NCBI RefSeq assembly: GCF_018449515.1
Contig: NZ_JAAVUQ010000019.1
Location: 1-64,000, forward strand
Origin: Caballeronia sp. dw_19
GTDB lineage: Bacteria > Pseudomonadota > Gammaproteobacteria > Burkholderiales > Burkholderiaceae
Length of the DNA: 64,000 nucleotides
Direction: 5' to 3'
The position numbers were made by a program, and so were the translations under genes. Of this stretch, positions 1-8,987 are shown in pieces (the first letter of the stretch is position 1; the number at the start of each line of letters is the position of its first letter). The notes under the pieces were generated by a model, which was not told where the DNA came from, did not search any database, and was given only the letters and a program-made list of their open reading frames with translations.

Positions 1-170
1 TAATAGTGATAAAGAGAAAATCCGACTCTCGCAGACCACCACGGCCGAAAGCACCAACCCGCCATTGACCACGACCACTAGCCCAGAACCGACCACCCCA
101 GCACCGCCCCCGCCCACTAACCCCTAAACCGACCATCGCGGCATAGACCCCGACCACTAACACCCAGACC
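1..170 (+). repeat. Dispersed repeat, copy A (truncated by window edge)
   Basis: The first about 80 bases match the distal part of the repeat seen at 19119-19520 and 62812-63210: the block containing GATAAAGAGAAAATCCGACT followed by degenerate CCGACC-ACTAACCC units. The shared tail AGTGCGAACGAA (near 177) is also present at the end of the 62.8 kb copy. The proximal part, with the hairpin, would lie outside the window. No convincing gene lies in 1-238. Confidence 0.8.
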
Positions 171-238
171 CCCCCAAAGTGCGAACGAAAACCCCCTCGC
201 GCAGCGCCCCCCCCTCTCGCGCTGCGCGCGCCCCCTGG

Positions 239-1399
239 TTACGTCCCGCTCTTCGTCACGATCGGCACCCACGCGCCGCCCTTGACCTGATACATCGTCG
301 ACGACGCATTCTTCAACGCGCCATTACTGTCGAAGGCAATCGTGCCCGTAATGCCCGGGAACGAAATAGCCTTCAGCACCGGACGATACACGTTCGGATC
401 GATGGAATTAGCCTTCTGCATGGCATTGATCGCGGCCCACGCAGCGTCATAACCGAACGGCGCATACGAGAGAATCGCCACACCGAAATGCTTCTGGAAT
501 TTCTCGGCGAACGCCTTGCCCTGCGGCAGCTTCTCAAGCGGACTGCCGTATTCCCATGCCATCGCACCATCAGAGGCTTCGCCGGCAAGCTTCAGGAAAT
601 CCGCATCCATCACGCCACCGCCGCCCACGAACTGCGCATTAATGCCAAGCTGTCTCATCCGCTTCGCCACCGCCGCCGCTTGCCGGTCGAGGCCGCCAAA
701 GAAGATCAGGTCGGTGCCCACACCCTTGAGCGCGGTGAGCTGAGCGCTGAAATCGACGGTCTGGTTGTCACTGTACTGACGCGCGACGATCGTGCCGCCC
801 GCCGCCTTCACCGCTTTCTCGAACTCATCGGCTTCACCCTGGCCGAAGGCCGTCCGGTCGTCGATGATCGAAATCTTCTTCGCCTTCGTCACCGTTACCG
901 CGTACGTTCCGGCGGTCCCGGCGTTCTGGGCATCGCTGGAAATGACAGTAAAGACGTTGTCGAACCCGCGCTGCGTAATGGTCGGATTGGTCGCCGCAGG
1001 ATCGATCACAGGAATGCCGGCGGTCTGATAGACCTGCGACGCCGGAATCGTCGTGCCCGAATTGAAGTGGCCGACGACAACGGCTACACCGCCATCCACC
1101 AGTTTTTGCGCCGCCTGCACGCCGATCCGCGGGTCGGCCTGGTCGTCTTCCGCCTGAATGACAAAGTTGGCCGTCTTGCCGCCAATCTGGATCTTCTTTG
1201 CATTCGCTTCATCCAGCGCCAGTTGCACGCCGTTTTGCAGGTCCTTCCCGTAACCGGCGTTCGCGCCCGTCAGCGGGGCGGCAAAGCCGACCTTGACGTC
1301 GAACGTGTCGGCAGCGGCGGACAGCGGCAACCCGCCCAAGGTGGCGGCGGCACACGCAAGAATCCAGGCAAGCGGTTTGAGATTGGTTCGAAGATGCAT
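239..1399 (-). CDS. Branched-chain amino acid ABC transporter substrate-binding protein (LivK-like)
   Basis: Periplasmic binding protein, 386 aa, of the type 1 (Leu/Ile/Val) family. It would capture an amino acid or related small ligand and hand it to a LivHMGF-type permease. Residues 1-30 form a signal peptide ending in SAAA-DTF. The mature part opens with KVGFAAPLTGANAGYG, the usual start of LivK/AmiC-like proteins, and later has the VVGHFNSGTTIPA and ISIIDDRTAFGQGEA segments of the two-lobed fold. An AGGAG sits 7 nt before the ATG. No permease or ATPase gene is adjacent, so it is an orphan binding protein in this window. The exact ligand cannot be read from sequence. Confidence 0.93.
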   Translation of the reverse strand: MHLRTNLKPLAWILACAAATLGGLPLSAAADTFDVKVGFAAPLTGANAGYGKDLQNGVQLALDEANAKKIQIGGKTANFVIQAEDDQADPRIGVQAAQKLVDGGVAVVVGHFNSGTTIPASQVYQTAGIPVIDPAATNPTITQRGFDNVFTVISSDAQNAGTAGTYAVTVTKAKKISIIDDRTAFGQGEADEFEKAVKAAGGTIVARQYSDNQTVDFSAQLTALKGVGTDLIFFGGLDRQAAAVAKRMRQLGINAQFVGGGGVMDADFLKLAGEASDGAMAWEYGSPLEKLPQGKAFAEKFQKHFGVAILSYAPFGYDAAWAAINAMQKANSIDPNVYRPVLKAISFPGITGTIAFDSNGALKNASSTMYQVKGGAWVPIVTKSGT

Positions 1400-1963
1400 T
1401 TTTATTCTCCTTCGGGGTTGAACAGGTCCGGCGAGCAGGGCGGTTAAGTTTCGCTTTCGCGTTTTGGTCTTATCTACACGTTTTCAACTCCATTTCCCGA
1501 TACACGACTGCACCACGGCGAGCTTCCCGCAAGCAAGACGGGGTTTGCCCGTGCGCCATCATTATCGTGTGGACGAAAAAACCGGTTGAGCTTGTTGAAC
1601 GAACTCGCGGACGACCAGCAGCAGATGCAATTTAGGAAGCCAAATTAGCGGCGTCTTGGCAGTTCATCGCATCGGCAATGCGGATTTCGGCATAGCGGGT
1701 TTAAGCGGATTGCCGAGGCTCGCGGAGCTGGCACTGCCGCCGCCGTGGTTGACGTGCTCCGGCAATACCCTGATGCACCCGATCACCTACCCGGTTCGAC
1801 CCTGAAGATTGCGGCACAAACCGAACGCGCTTAAACGACAAAGACGTGTGATCTCCTCGTTATTCATATATATCGAATACATTACTAAATTATTTCAAAT
1901 AAATATGTTAGTAAGCCGTAATAAATTGCTTTTGTAAGGGATTTTTCACCTCTATGTAATTAT
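1400..1963. other. Non-coding stretch with a possible gene remnant
   Basis: Between the binding-protein start and the Fur box. Bases about 1682-1834 on the plus strand read as a coding-like tail (codon usage typical of the window) ending GSTLKIAAQTERA-stop, but no start or complete domain is present and an overlapping frame also reads plausibly. It may be the end of a decayed gene. Bases 1855-1960 are markedly AT-rich compared with the flanks and probably hold the promoter of the iron operon. No other feature is recognised. Confidence 0.35.
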
Positions 1964-1982
1964 AATGAGAATCGTTCTCATT
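1961..1982 (+). promoter_or_regulatory. Fur box overlapping a likely -10 element
   Basis: AATGAGAATCGTTCTCATT (1964-1982) is an inverted repeat with 8-base arms and a 3-base centre, very close to the classical Fur operator. A TATAAT hexamer at 1961-1966 overlaps its left edge, so Fur bound to ferrous iron would block polymerase. The site is about 170 bases before the porin start and is the only such site found in front of the 2.2-10.0 kb block. The -35 element is not clear. Confidence 0.85.
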
Positions 1983-2155
1983 TATATTGACGTTCAAACT
2001 TTGCGTGGGTACGATTCGCTTCGCCGGTGCCTTCTGGATGGTGGCCCGGAGGACGTTTCAGCGCTGATGTGCGGGGTTATCGCGCATGTCGTCGTAACGT
2101 CTTTAGAACAATCAACACGACGCGTTAGTGCCGTCGCAACAAGAAGAGGATTTCG

Positions 2156-3697
2156 ATGCAACCCGTCCAGCTCGCTCCGCGCAAATCGCGACACGATTCG
2201 CGCCCTGACGCGACCCTGCGCGCTGCCAACCAGCGCCGTGGTGCGCCTTTTCGCCGGGCAGTGCTCGGTACCAGCCTGGCGTTGTTCGCGCTGGCTTCAT
2301 CGGCGGCATTCTCGGCGGCATTTGCCGCGGGCGCGCCGGCCAATCCGGACGCAACCCCTTCCGATGCCCCCGAAGCCGACCTGAACATCCAGGCGCAACA
2401 GGCGGGTCAGTGGACCGGCACATGGGGTCGCTCCACCCTGCTCGGCGACATGGGCGGCATCCGCTCATTCCTCGGCCAATATGGCGTGACGCTGCAAGCG
2501 ACGGAAGTATCGGAATATCTGGACAACACGCGCGGTGGCCTGAAAACCGGCGGCACGTATGACGGGCTGACCACCGTTACCCTCGGTCTCGATACGCAAA
2601 AGGCCTTCGGCCTGCCGGGCGGCACGTTCAACGCGAGCGCGCTGCAAATTCATGGCCGTAACCTGAGCGAGTTCAACCTCGGTACGCTGAACACCGCGAG
2701 CGGGATCGAAGCGCAGGACACCACGCGCCTGTGGGAGCTCTGGTACCAGCAGTCGTTCCTGAACAAACGCGTGGACGTGAAGGTCGGCCAGCAAAGTATT
2801 GACCAGGAATTCATGGTCAGCAGCTATGCCGCCACGTTCGTGAACACCATGTTCGGCTGGCCGGGCCTGCCGTCGTATGACATGCCTTCGGGCGGTCCGG
2901 CGTATCCGCTGTCCGGACTTGGCGTGCGCGTACGCGGCCAGATCTCGCCTTCATTGACGGCGCTCGCAGGCGTGTTCGACGCAGATCCGCTCGGCAACAA
3001 CCCGAACAATCTCAGCGGCACGAACTTCAACGTGCATAACGGCGCGATGTATATCGGCGAATTGCAGTACTCGATCAATCAGCCGTCCGATGGCGAGATG
3101 GTCGGCGTGCCGCAAAACGGTTTGCCCGGGACGTACAAGATCGGCTTCTGGTACAACAACGAACGCTTCGCTGACCAGAGCACTGACAACACTGGCCTGT
3201 CGCTCGCGAATCCGCTGAGCACGGGTACGCCGCAAAACCATAACGGCAACTACAGCTTTTACGCCGTCGCGGATCAGATGATCTGGCGTCCGGACCCCGA
3301 CGAGCCGCGTAGCATCGGCGTGTTTGCGCGCGTGATGGGCGCGCCGGGCGACCGCAACCTGGTGAGCTTCAGCGCCAACGCGGGCATTGTGATGAAAGCC
3401 CCGTTCGCCGGCCGCGACAACGACAGCGTGGGCCTTGGCCTCGCCTACATCAAGGTCGGCAACCACGTGCATGACCTCGATATCGCGGCTGCAGCCGCAA
3501 GCGGCGGCCCGTACGGTATCCGCACGCAGGAAACCGCGGTCGAGGCGACCTATCAGTACCAGGTCAATCCGTGGTGGGTCATGCAGGGCGATCTGCAATA
3601 CACCTTCAACGCGGGCGCCGGCCAGAATCCGAACGATCCCACGCAGCCGTTGCGCAACACGCTCGTCGTCGGCGTGCGCACCACTATCACTTTCTGA
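2156..3697 (+). CDS. Carbohydrate-selective porin, OprB family
   Basis: Outer-membrane beta-barrel of 513 aa. Residues 1-58 contain a basic N-terminus and a hydrophobic signal segment ending SAAFAAG. The barrel carries OprB-type stretches: GVTLQATEVSEYLDN, LWELWYQQSFLNKRVDVKVGQ, YPLSGLGVRVRG, and a C-terminal strand VVGVRTTITF ending in phenylalanine as porins do. AAGAGGA lies 5 nt before the ATG. It is the first gene after the Fur box and is followed in the same direction by a secreted protein, DyP peroxidase and an iron ABC transporter. I therefore infer that it serves as the outer-membrane route for an iron-related ligand rather than glucose. The ligand is unproven. Confidence 0.85.
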   Translation: MQPVQLAPRKSRHDSRPDATLRAANQRRGAPFRRAVLGTSLALFALASSAAFSAAFAAGAPANPDATPSDAPEADLNIQAQQAGQWTGTWGRSTLLGDMGGIRSFLGQYGVTLQATEVSEYLDNTRGGLKTGGTYDGLTTVTLGLDTQKAFGLPGGTFNASALQIHGRNLSEFNLGTLNTASGIEAQDTTRLWELWYQQSFLNKRVDVKVGQQSIDQEFMVSSYAATFVNTMFGWPGLPSYDMPSGGPAYPLSGLGVRVRGQISPSLTALAGVFDADPLGNNPNNLSGTNFNVHNGAMYIGELQYSINQPSDGEMVGVPQNGLPGTYKIGFWYNNERFADQSTDNTGLSLANPLSTGTPQNHNGNYSFYAVADQMIWRPDPDEPRSIGVFARVMGAPGDRNLVSFSANAGIVMKAPFAGRDNDSVGLGLAYIKVGNHVHDLDIAAAAASGGPYGIRTQETAVEATYQYQVNPWWVMQGDLQYTFNAGAGQNPNDPTQPLRNTLVVGVRTTITF

Positions 3698-3735
3698 TCG
3701 GCGTGATCTTGAACGCACGCACCCGAGGCTTTTGT

Positions 3736-4899
3736 ATGAAACAACTTATCAAATCCAGAGCGCTTTCGGCCACGCTTTCGACCGCGCGTTTGGCCCTTAC
3801 GTCAGCGGCGTTGCTGGCTGGCGGTCTTGTCAGCAGCGTGGCGCACGCAGCGCCGATCGGCTTTCTCGAGACGCTGCACAAGCACACCACGCTCATCAAC
3901 ACCGTGCCGTCCAACGGCGACCAGAACCCGTATGCAATCGTGGTCGCGCCGGTATCGTCGGGCACGGTCAAGCAGGGTGACGTGCTGGTAGGCAACTTCA
4001 ACAACGCCGCGAACCTGCAGGGTACCGGCAGCACGATCATCAACTATCATCCCGACACCAATCAGATGACGGTGTTCGCCACCGTGCCGCGCGACCTGAA
4101 GGACTGTCCGGGCGGTATCGGCCTGTCCACCGCGATGACCATGCTGAAGTCGGGCTGGGTGATCATCGGCAGCACGCCAAGCAATGATGGAACGACCGGC
4201 ACCAAGGGCGCGGGCTGCCTGATCGTGCTCGACAACCAGGGCAAGGTGGCGTCCACTATTGTGAGCGCGAACATCAATGACCCGTGGGGCAACATGGCGG
4301 TCGTCGATAACGGCGATCACGCGACGCTGTTCGTGAGCAATGCGGGCTTCGGCGTGGGCGGAGCGGACGGCAACCCGCCGGTGTTCAAGCAGGCGACCAT
4401 CCTGCGTCTTGACCTCGATATCCCGCAAGGCAAGGCGCCGGTGGTCAAGCAGGAAACGGTGATCGCCAGCGGTTTCGGCGCGCAGGCTGACAAGGGCGTG
4501 TTCCTGGTTGGTCCGACGGGCTTGGCGTTATCGCAGGATCAGAAGCTGCTGTATGCGTCCGATGCCATCGGCAACCGCGTGACGGAAATCGATGAACCCA
4601 TGACCCGCGATACCAGCGCGGGTGTCGGCCGCGAACTGACCGCCGATGGTTTCCTGCATCGGCCGCTCGCGATGGTGACGGCGCCCAACGGTCACTTGTT
4701 GGTCACGAATGCGTTGAACGGCCAGGTGGTGGAGATCGATCCGGCGACGGGCAAGCAACTGTATGCACGCTGGATCGATACCGACAAAGCGCAATCGCCG
4801 CCGGGCAATGGTGACCTGTTCGGCATCGCGATGACGCCTGAAGGCGATGGTTTTTATTACGTACAGGACGATGTAAACACGCTGGTCCTGGCGAAGTAA
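3736..4899 (+). CDS. Secreted beta-propeller-like protein of unknown function
   Basis: 387 aa with a clear Sec signal peptide (MKQLIKSRAL... to VSSVAHA-AP). The mature protein has repeated blade-like segments, such as GPTGLALSQDQKLLYASDAIGNRVTEID and PLAMVTAPNGHLLVTNALNGQVVEID, typical of NHL/YVTN-type propellers. I do not recognise catalytic residues. A longer in-frame reading begins at 3571 but overlaps the porin, so the ATG at 3736 that starts the signal peptide is chosen. It is 38 bases after the porin and 55 bases before the DyP gene. That makes it an accessory of the iron block, perhaps a periplasmic binding or scaffold protein. Confidence 0.75.
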   Translation: MKQLIKSRALSATLSTARLALTSAALLAGGLVSSVAHAAPIGFLETLHKHTTLINTVPSNGDQNPYAIVVAPVSSGTVKQGDVLVGNFNNAANLQGTGSTIINYHPDTNQMTVFATVPRDLKDCPGGIGLSTAMTMLKSGWVIIGSTPSNDGTTGTKGAGCLIVLDNQGKVASTIVSANINDPWGNMAVVDNGDHATLFVSNAGFGVGGADGNPPVFKQATILRLDLDIPQGKAPVVKQETVIASGFGAQADKGVFLVGPTGLALSQDQKLLYASDAIGNRVTEIDEPMTRDTSAGVGRELTADGFLHRPLAMVTAPNGHLLVTNALNGQVVEIDPATGKQLYARWIDTDKAQSPPGNGDLFGIAMTPEGDGFYYVQDDVNTLVLAK

Positions 4900-4954
4900 C
4901 GCAAAGCAAGTAAAGTCAAGCAAAGCGAAGTAATTAGCAAAGCAGGGCGACATC

Positions 4955-6226
4955 ATGGCAAACGATCAAGATTCACCACGCCGGCGCTTTCTGAAAGCCG
5001 GCGTTGCTGCGGGTGCGGCGTTAGGCGCAGGTTCCGTCGCGCACGCCGCGACCAAGGCACAGTTCAAGCAACCCGTCGACCCGATGCTCGTGGTCGAGCC
5101 GTTTTTCGGCGAGCACCAGGCGGGTATCGTGACGCCGCAGCAGAGCCACACCTATGTGGCGTCACTCGATCTGACGACCGACAAACGTGAGGAAGTGATC
5201 GGCCTTCTGAAAACGTGGACGGACGCGGCCGCGCGCATGTCGCGTGGCGACACGGCCAAGCCTTTGCCGACCGATGACAAAGCCGCACCCGATTCCGGCG
5301 ATATCCTCGGCCTCGGTGCAGCGGGCCTCACGATCACGTTCGGTTTCGGCCCGGGGCTTTTCACGCACGAAGGCAAGGATCGCTACGGCCTGGCGAAGCG
5401 CCGGCCTGCCGCGCTGGTCGACCTGCCGCGCTTTAACGGCGACCAGTTGCTGCCGCAGAAAACCGGCGGCGACATCCTGATCCAGGCTTGCGCCAACGAC
5501 GCTCAAGTTGCATTCCATGCCGTGCGCCAACTCTCACGCATGGGCTACGGCATTGTCGCCATGCGCTGGGGTCAGGCGGGTTTCCTCTCCGGTCCGCGTG
5601 GCCAGACACCGCGCAACCTGATGGGCTTCAAGGACGGCACCAACAATCCATCGACCGCGCAACCGGCGCTGATGAATCAGTTCGTGTGGGCCAACGCGCC
5701 CGACGCGCCGTGGATGAACGGCGGCACGTACACCGTCGTGCGCCGTATCCGTATCACGCTGGAACATTGGGACACAATGGAGCGCGGGTTCCAGGAACAG
5801 GTGATGGGCCGCGAGAAATACAGCGGCGCGCCGATCGGCAAGAAGAATGAATTCGATGCGCTGGACCTCGATGCCGCCGATAAAGACGGCAACCAGGTGA
5901 TCCCGGAAAACTCGCATGTGCGTCTGTCGAACCAGGCGACGAATAACGGTGCGCAGATCCTGCGCCGTTCGTATTCCTACAACGACGGCACCGATTTTTA
6001 TATCGAGCGGTGGCCGCCGTGGCGCCAGGAAACCGAGTACGACGCGGGGCTGATCTTCGTCGCGCATCAAGCCGATCCGCGCACCGGTTTCATTCCTATC
6101 AATGACCGGCTGGCGAAGTTCGACATGATGAATCAGTTCACCACGCACGTGGGCAGCGCGGTGTTCGCGTGCCCGCCGGGCGTGCGGCCGGGGTCGTTTA
6201 TCGGCGCGGGGCTGTTTGAAGCCTGA
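4955..6226 (+). CDS. Tat-exported DyP-type heme peroxidase (EfeB-like)
   Basis: 423 aa. A twin-arginine signal is seen at residues 8-14 (PRRRFLK) with a hydrophobic stretch and an AHA cleavage region, so the folded heme enzyme would be exported. The DyP signature GFKDG is at residues 224-228, with the distal Asp at 227, and the proximal heme-ligand His is at 321 in NSHVRLSNQ. Length fits periplasmic DyP enzymes. DyP peroxidases use hydrogen peroxide to oxidise dyes or phenolics, and EfeB members work with iron uptake. Here EfeU and EfeO are absent and an FbpABC-type transporter follows directly, so a role in iron oxidation or release from a ligand is inferred. Confidence 0.93.
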   Translation: MANDQDSPRRRFLKAGVAAGAALGAGSVAHAATKAQFKQPVDPMLVVEPFFGEHQAGIVTPQQSHTYVASLDLTTDKREEVIGLLKTWTDAAARMSRGDTAKPLPTDDKAAPDSGDILGLGAAGLTITFGFGPGLFTHEGKDRYGLAKRRPAALVDLPRFNGDQLLPQKTGGDILIQACANDAQVAFHAVRQLSRMGYGIVAMRWGQAGFLSGPRGQTPRNLMGFKDGTNNPSTAQPALMNQFVWANAPDAPWMNGGTYTVVRRIRITLEHWDTMERGFQEQVMGREKYSGAPIGKKNEFDALDLDAADKDGNQVIPENSHVRLSNQATNNGAQILRRSYSYNDGTDFYIERWPPWRQETEYDAGLIFVAHQADPRTGFIPINDRLAKFDMMNQFTTHVGSAVFACPPGVRPGSFIGAGLFEA

Positions 6227-6299
6227 ATTGAGGCAAGTTGAAGTAATAAAGCACACGCCGGCGGCAAGCCGGCGCACCACAACAAAAGGAATGACTTTA

Positions 6300-7325
6300 A
6301 TGAACTCCACACGCTCCCTGCCCGTGCTGCGCACGCTTTGCGGCATCGCGGTGCTGGCTGCCGCAGCGGCATTGCCGCTGAACGCAGAAGCGGCGACGCT
6401 GACCCTGTACAACGCGCAACACGAGCAGGTCGTGGCCGCGCTGGCGAAGGACTTCGAGAAGCAAAGCGGCATTTCGGTGAAGGTCCGTAACGGCGAAGGC
6501 CCTGCCATGGCGGCGCAACTGGTCGCGGAAGGATCGGCTTCTCCCGCCGATGTCTACTTCACCGAGAATTCGCCCGAACTGATGTTGCTCGACGAGAAAG
6601 GCTTGCTCGCCAAGACCGATGCCTCCACGCTCTCGACCATCCCGTCGCGCTACAACTCGCCGCAGGGCGACTGGGTCGGCGTGCTCGCGCGTGAAAACGT
6701 GCTGGTCTACAACACGAAGAAGATCGATGCGGCGCAACTGCCGGCATCGCTGATGGATCTGGCCAAGCCGGAATGGAAAGGCAAGGTCGGCATTGCTCCG
6801 AGCGATGGCGATTTCCTGCCGGTGGTCAGCGCAGTGATCGCGATGAAGGGCGAAGCGCAAGCGCTGGACTGGCTCAAGGGCCTGAAGAAAAATTCGCAGA
6901 TCTTCGATGACGACGAAGGCGTGGTGGCAGCAGTGAATCGCGGCGGCGTGGCGACGGGCGTAGTGAACAACTACTACTGGGCGCGCCTGCACGTGCAACT
7001 CGGCGACAGCGCGACTCGCAGCGCGATCTATCACTTCGGCAACGGTGACGTGGGCGCGCTTGTGAACGTATCGGGCGCGGCGGTATTGAAGTCGAGCCAG
7101 AACCAGAAGGAGGCGCAGCAATTCCTGGCGTATCTCGTCAGCGAGCGAGCGCAGGACCTGATGGCCAAGGGCAAGATCGCGTTCGAATATCCGCTGCATG
7201 CAGGTGTTTCTCCCGATCCGCTGCTCAAGCCTTTCGACCAGTTGAGCCCGCCGTCGTTGACGGTTGAACAACTCGGCGATGACAGCAAGGCCGCGAAGCT
7301 GATGCGCCAGGCCGGATTACTGTAA
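6300..7325 (+). CDS. Ferric iron ABC transporter substrate-binding protein (FbpA/FutA-like)
   Basis: 341 aa periplasmic binding protein. The signal peptide ends near LNAEA-ATLTLYNAQHEQ, and the mature N-terminus LTLYNAQHEQVVAALAKDF is characteristic of FbpA/FutA/AfuA. The paired tyrosines that bind ferric iron are Y225 and Y226 in NNYYWARLH. AAAGGA at 6285-6290 directly abuts an ATG at 6291 but is 9 nt from the ATG at 6300, so 6300 is chosen; an upstream in-frame ATG at 6216 would overlap the DyP gene. Followed 12 bases later by the permease. Expression is expected to be iron-repressed through the upstream Fur box if the block is one transcript. Confidence 0.92.
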   Translation: MNSTRSLPVLRTLCGIAVLAAAAALPLNAEAATLTLYNAQHEQVVAALAKDFEKQSGISVKVRNGEGPAMAAQLVAEGSASPADVYFTENSPELMLLDEKGLLAKTDASTLSTIPSRYNSPQGDWVGVLARENVLVYNTKKIDAAQLPASLMDLAKPEWKGKVGIAPSDGDFLPVVSAVIAMKGEAQALDWLKGLKKNSQIFDDDEGVVAAVNRGGVATGVVNNYYWARLHVQLGDSATRSAIYHFGNGDVGALVNVSGAAVLKSSQNQKEAQQFLAYLVSERAQDLMAKGKIAFEYPLHAGVSPDPLLKPFDQLSPPSLTVEQLGDDSKAAKLMRQAGLL

Positions 7326-7337
7326 GCGTATGCAAGT

Positions 7338-8981
7338 ATGAGCGATGTCGTGAAGGCGGTTGGCGTATCCGCGCTGCCTGAACCCCGCAGCCGCAAACGC
7401 GCGCCGCGGGGTTTGCTCGTGGCGGCGGGATTGTGCGCGCTGCTCGTGCTGATGCCGCTCGCCTTCACGGTGTATCGCGCCGTGACGTTCGGCTGGGATG
7501 ACGCCATCGAGCTGATTTTCAGGCCGCTGGTGGGCGAGCTGCTTATCAACACGCTGTCCATTACCGTGAGCGCCACGCTCGTGTCAGCGGTGGTGGGGAC
7601 GGCGGCCGCATGGTTTATCGAACGAACGCGTTTGCCGGGGCGGCGTCTTTGGGCTGCGCTCACGGTCGCGCCGCTCGCCATGCCTGCGTTCATCACGAGT
7701 TACGCGTGGGTATCGCTGAGCCTCGATTTGCAGGACTTCGCGGGCGCGTTGCTCGTGATTTCCACCGCGTATTTTCCCCTCGTTTATCTGCCTGTCGCCG
7801 CCGCCTTGCGCGGCATGGACCCGGCGCTTGAAGAAAGCGCCCGCTCGCTAGGTTGCGGCCGTGTTGGCGTGTTCATGCGTGTGGTGTTGCCGCAATTGCG
7901 GCCCGCGCTGCTCGGCGGAATGCTGCTGGTGGCGCTGGGCGTGCTGTCGGAATTCGGCGCGTTCACGCTGCTGCGCTTTCGGACCTTCACTACCCAGATC
8001 TACGCCGAATACAGGACGAGCTTCGACAGCAGCGGCGCGTCGGTATTCGCCTGCATCCTCATCGCAATGTGCCTGTTCTGCCTCGCGCTGGAAATGCGCG
8101 TGCGCGGCGGCGCACGCTATGAACGCGTCGATCGGGGCGTGAGGCGTGCCGCATTGCGCTACGAACTCGGCGTATGGCGATGGGCGGTGGTCGCCGCGTT
8201 TGTCGCGCTGGCGATCGTGACGCTGGGCGTGCCTATCGGCATGATCGGCTTCTGGCTGACGCAAAGCGGCGCTGCGGCCATCACGCCGGCGGAAGTGTCG
8301 CCGGAACTGCTGCTCGAATCGACGTTGTCATCGATTGGTTATGGTTGCGCCGCGGCGGTCGTTACCACGCTCGCGTGCGTACCGCTGGCGTTCCTCCTGG
8401 TCCGTTTTCCCAGCAGGATCGCGACTACATTCGAACGTATTGTGTTCCTCGCGCAGGGTTTGCCAAGCCTCGTGGTCGCACTGGCGATCGTGTCGCTGGC
8501 CGTGCACGCGTTGAGGCCTCTGTATCAAAGCGCTGAACTGCTCGTTGTGGCCTACGCCATTCTGTTCTTGCCGCTCGCGTTGGTCAGCGTGCGCGCGGCG
8601 TTTACGCAAGCGCAACCGCGTCTGGAAGAGACCGCTCGGTCGCTTGGGCTAAGCTGGCGCGAAACCGTGCGGCGCGTGCTCTTGCCATTGGCAGGTCCGG
8701 GTCTGGGCGCGGGCGCGACGATGGTCTTCATCTCGGTCGTCACCGAACTCAATTCCACGTTATTGCTGTCACCCAGCGGTACACGCACGCTCGCCACGCA
8801 AGTCTGGATCGATACGTCCACGCTCGCGTTTGCCGCCGCCGCGCCGTATGCCGCATTGCTCGTGGGCATTTCGCTGGCGGCATCGATCGCGCTGTTTACG
8901 TTGCTCGGTCGATCGGCGGTAGCGGGGCGTGCGGCTGTTATAAAAGAAGGTCTACAGGCCGGTTCGCCGCCTGACAAGTAA
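7338..8981 (+). CDS. Ferric iron ABC transporter permease (FbpB-like)
   Basis: 547 aa inner-membrane protein with two homologous halves, each with about six membrane segments. Each half carries the EAA loop that docks the ATPase: ALEESARSLGCGRVGVFMRVVLPQLRP in the first half and LEETARSLGLSWRETVRRVLLPLAGP in the second. This fused arrangement is the norm for FbpB/HitB iron permeases. It lies between the binding protein (12 bases before) and the ATPase (6 bases after), completing a tripartite ferric-iron importer. Confidence 0.93.
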   Translation: MSDVVKAVGVSALPEPRSRKRAPRGLLVAAGLCALLVLMPLAFTVYRAVTFGWDDAIELIFRPLVGELLINTLSITVSATLVSAVVGTAAAWFIERTRLPGRRLWAALTVAPLAMPAFITSYAWVSLSLDLQDFAGALLVISTAYFPLVYLPVAAALRGMDPALEESARSLGCGRVGVFMRVVLPQLRPALLGGMLLVALGVLSEFGAFTLLRFRTFTTQIYAEYRTSFDSSGASVFACILIAMCLFCLALEMRVRGGARYERVDRGVRRAALRYELGVWRWAVVAAFVALAIVTLGVPIGMIGFWLTQSGAAAITPAEVSPELLLESTLSSIGYGCAAAVVTTLACVPLAFLLVRFPSRIATTFERIVFLAQGLPSLVVALAIVSLAVHALRPLYQSAELLVVAYAILFLPLALVSVRAAFTQAQPRLEETARSLGLSWRETVRRVLLPLAGPGLGAGATMVFISVVTELNSTLLLSPSGTRTLATQVWIDTSTLAFAAAAPYAALLVGISLAASIALFTLLGRSAVAGRAAVIKEGLQAGSPPDK

Positions 8982-8987
8982 ATCGAT

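Noticed and set aside
179..1447. Long plus-strand open frame over the amino-acid binding protein
   Set aside because: Arg/His-rich, no domain, antisense to a clear LivK-like gene; it is open only because of high GC third positions.
6216..6299. Upstream start for the iron-binding protein
   Set aside because: It would overlap the DyP stop region and add non-signal residues before a good signal peptide; the Shine-Dalgarno fits 6300.
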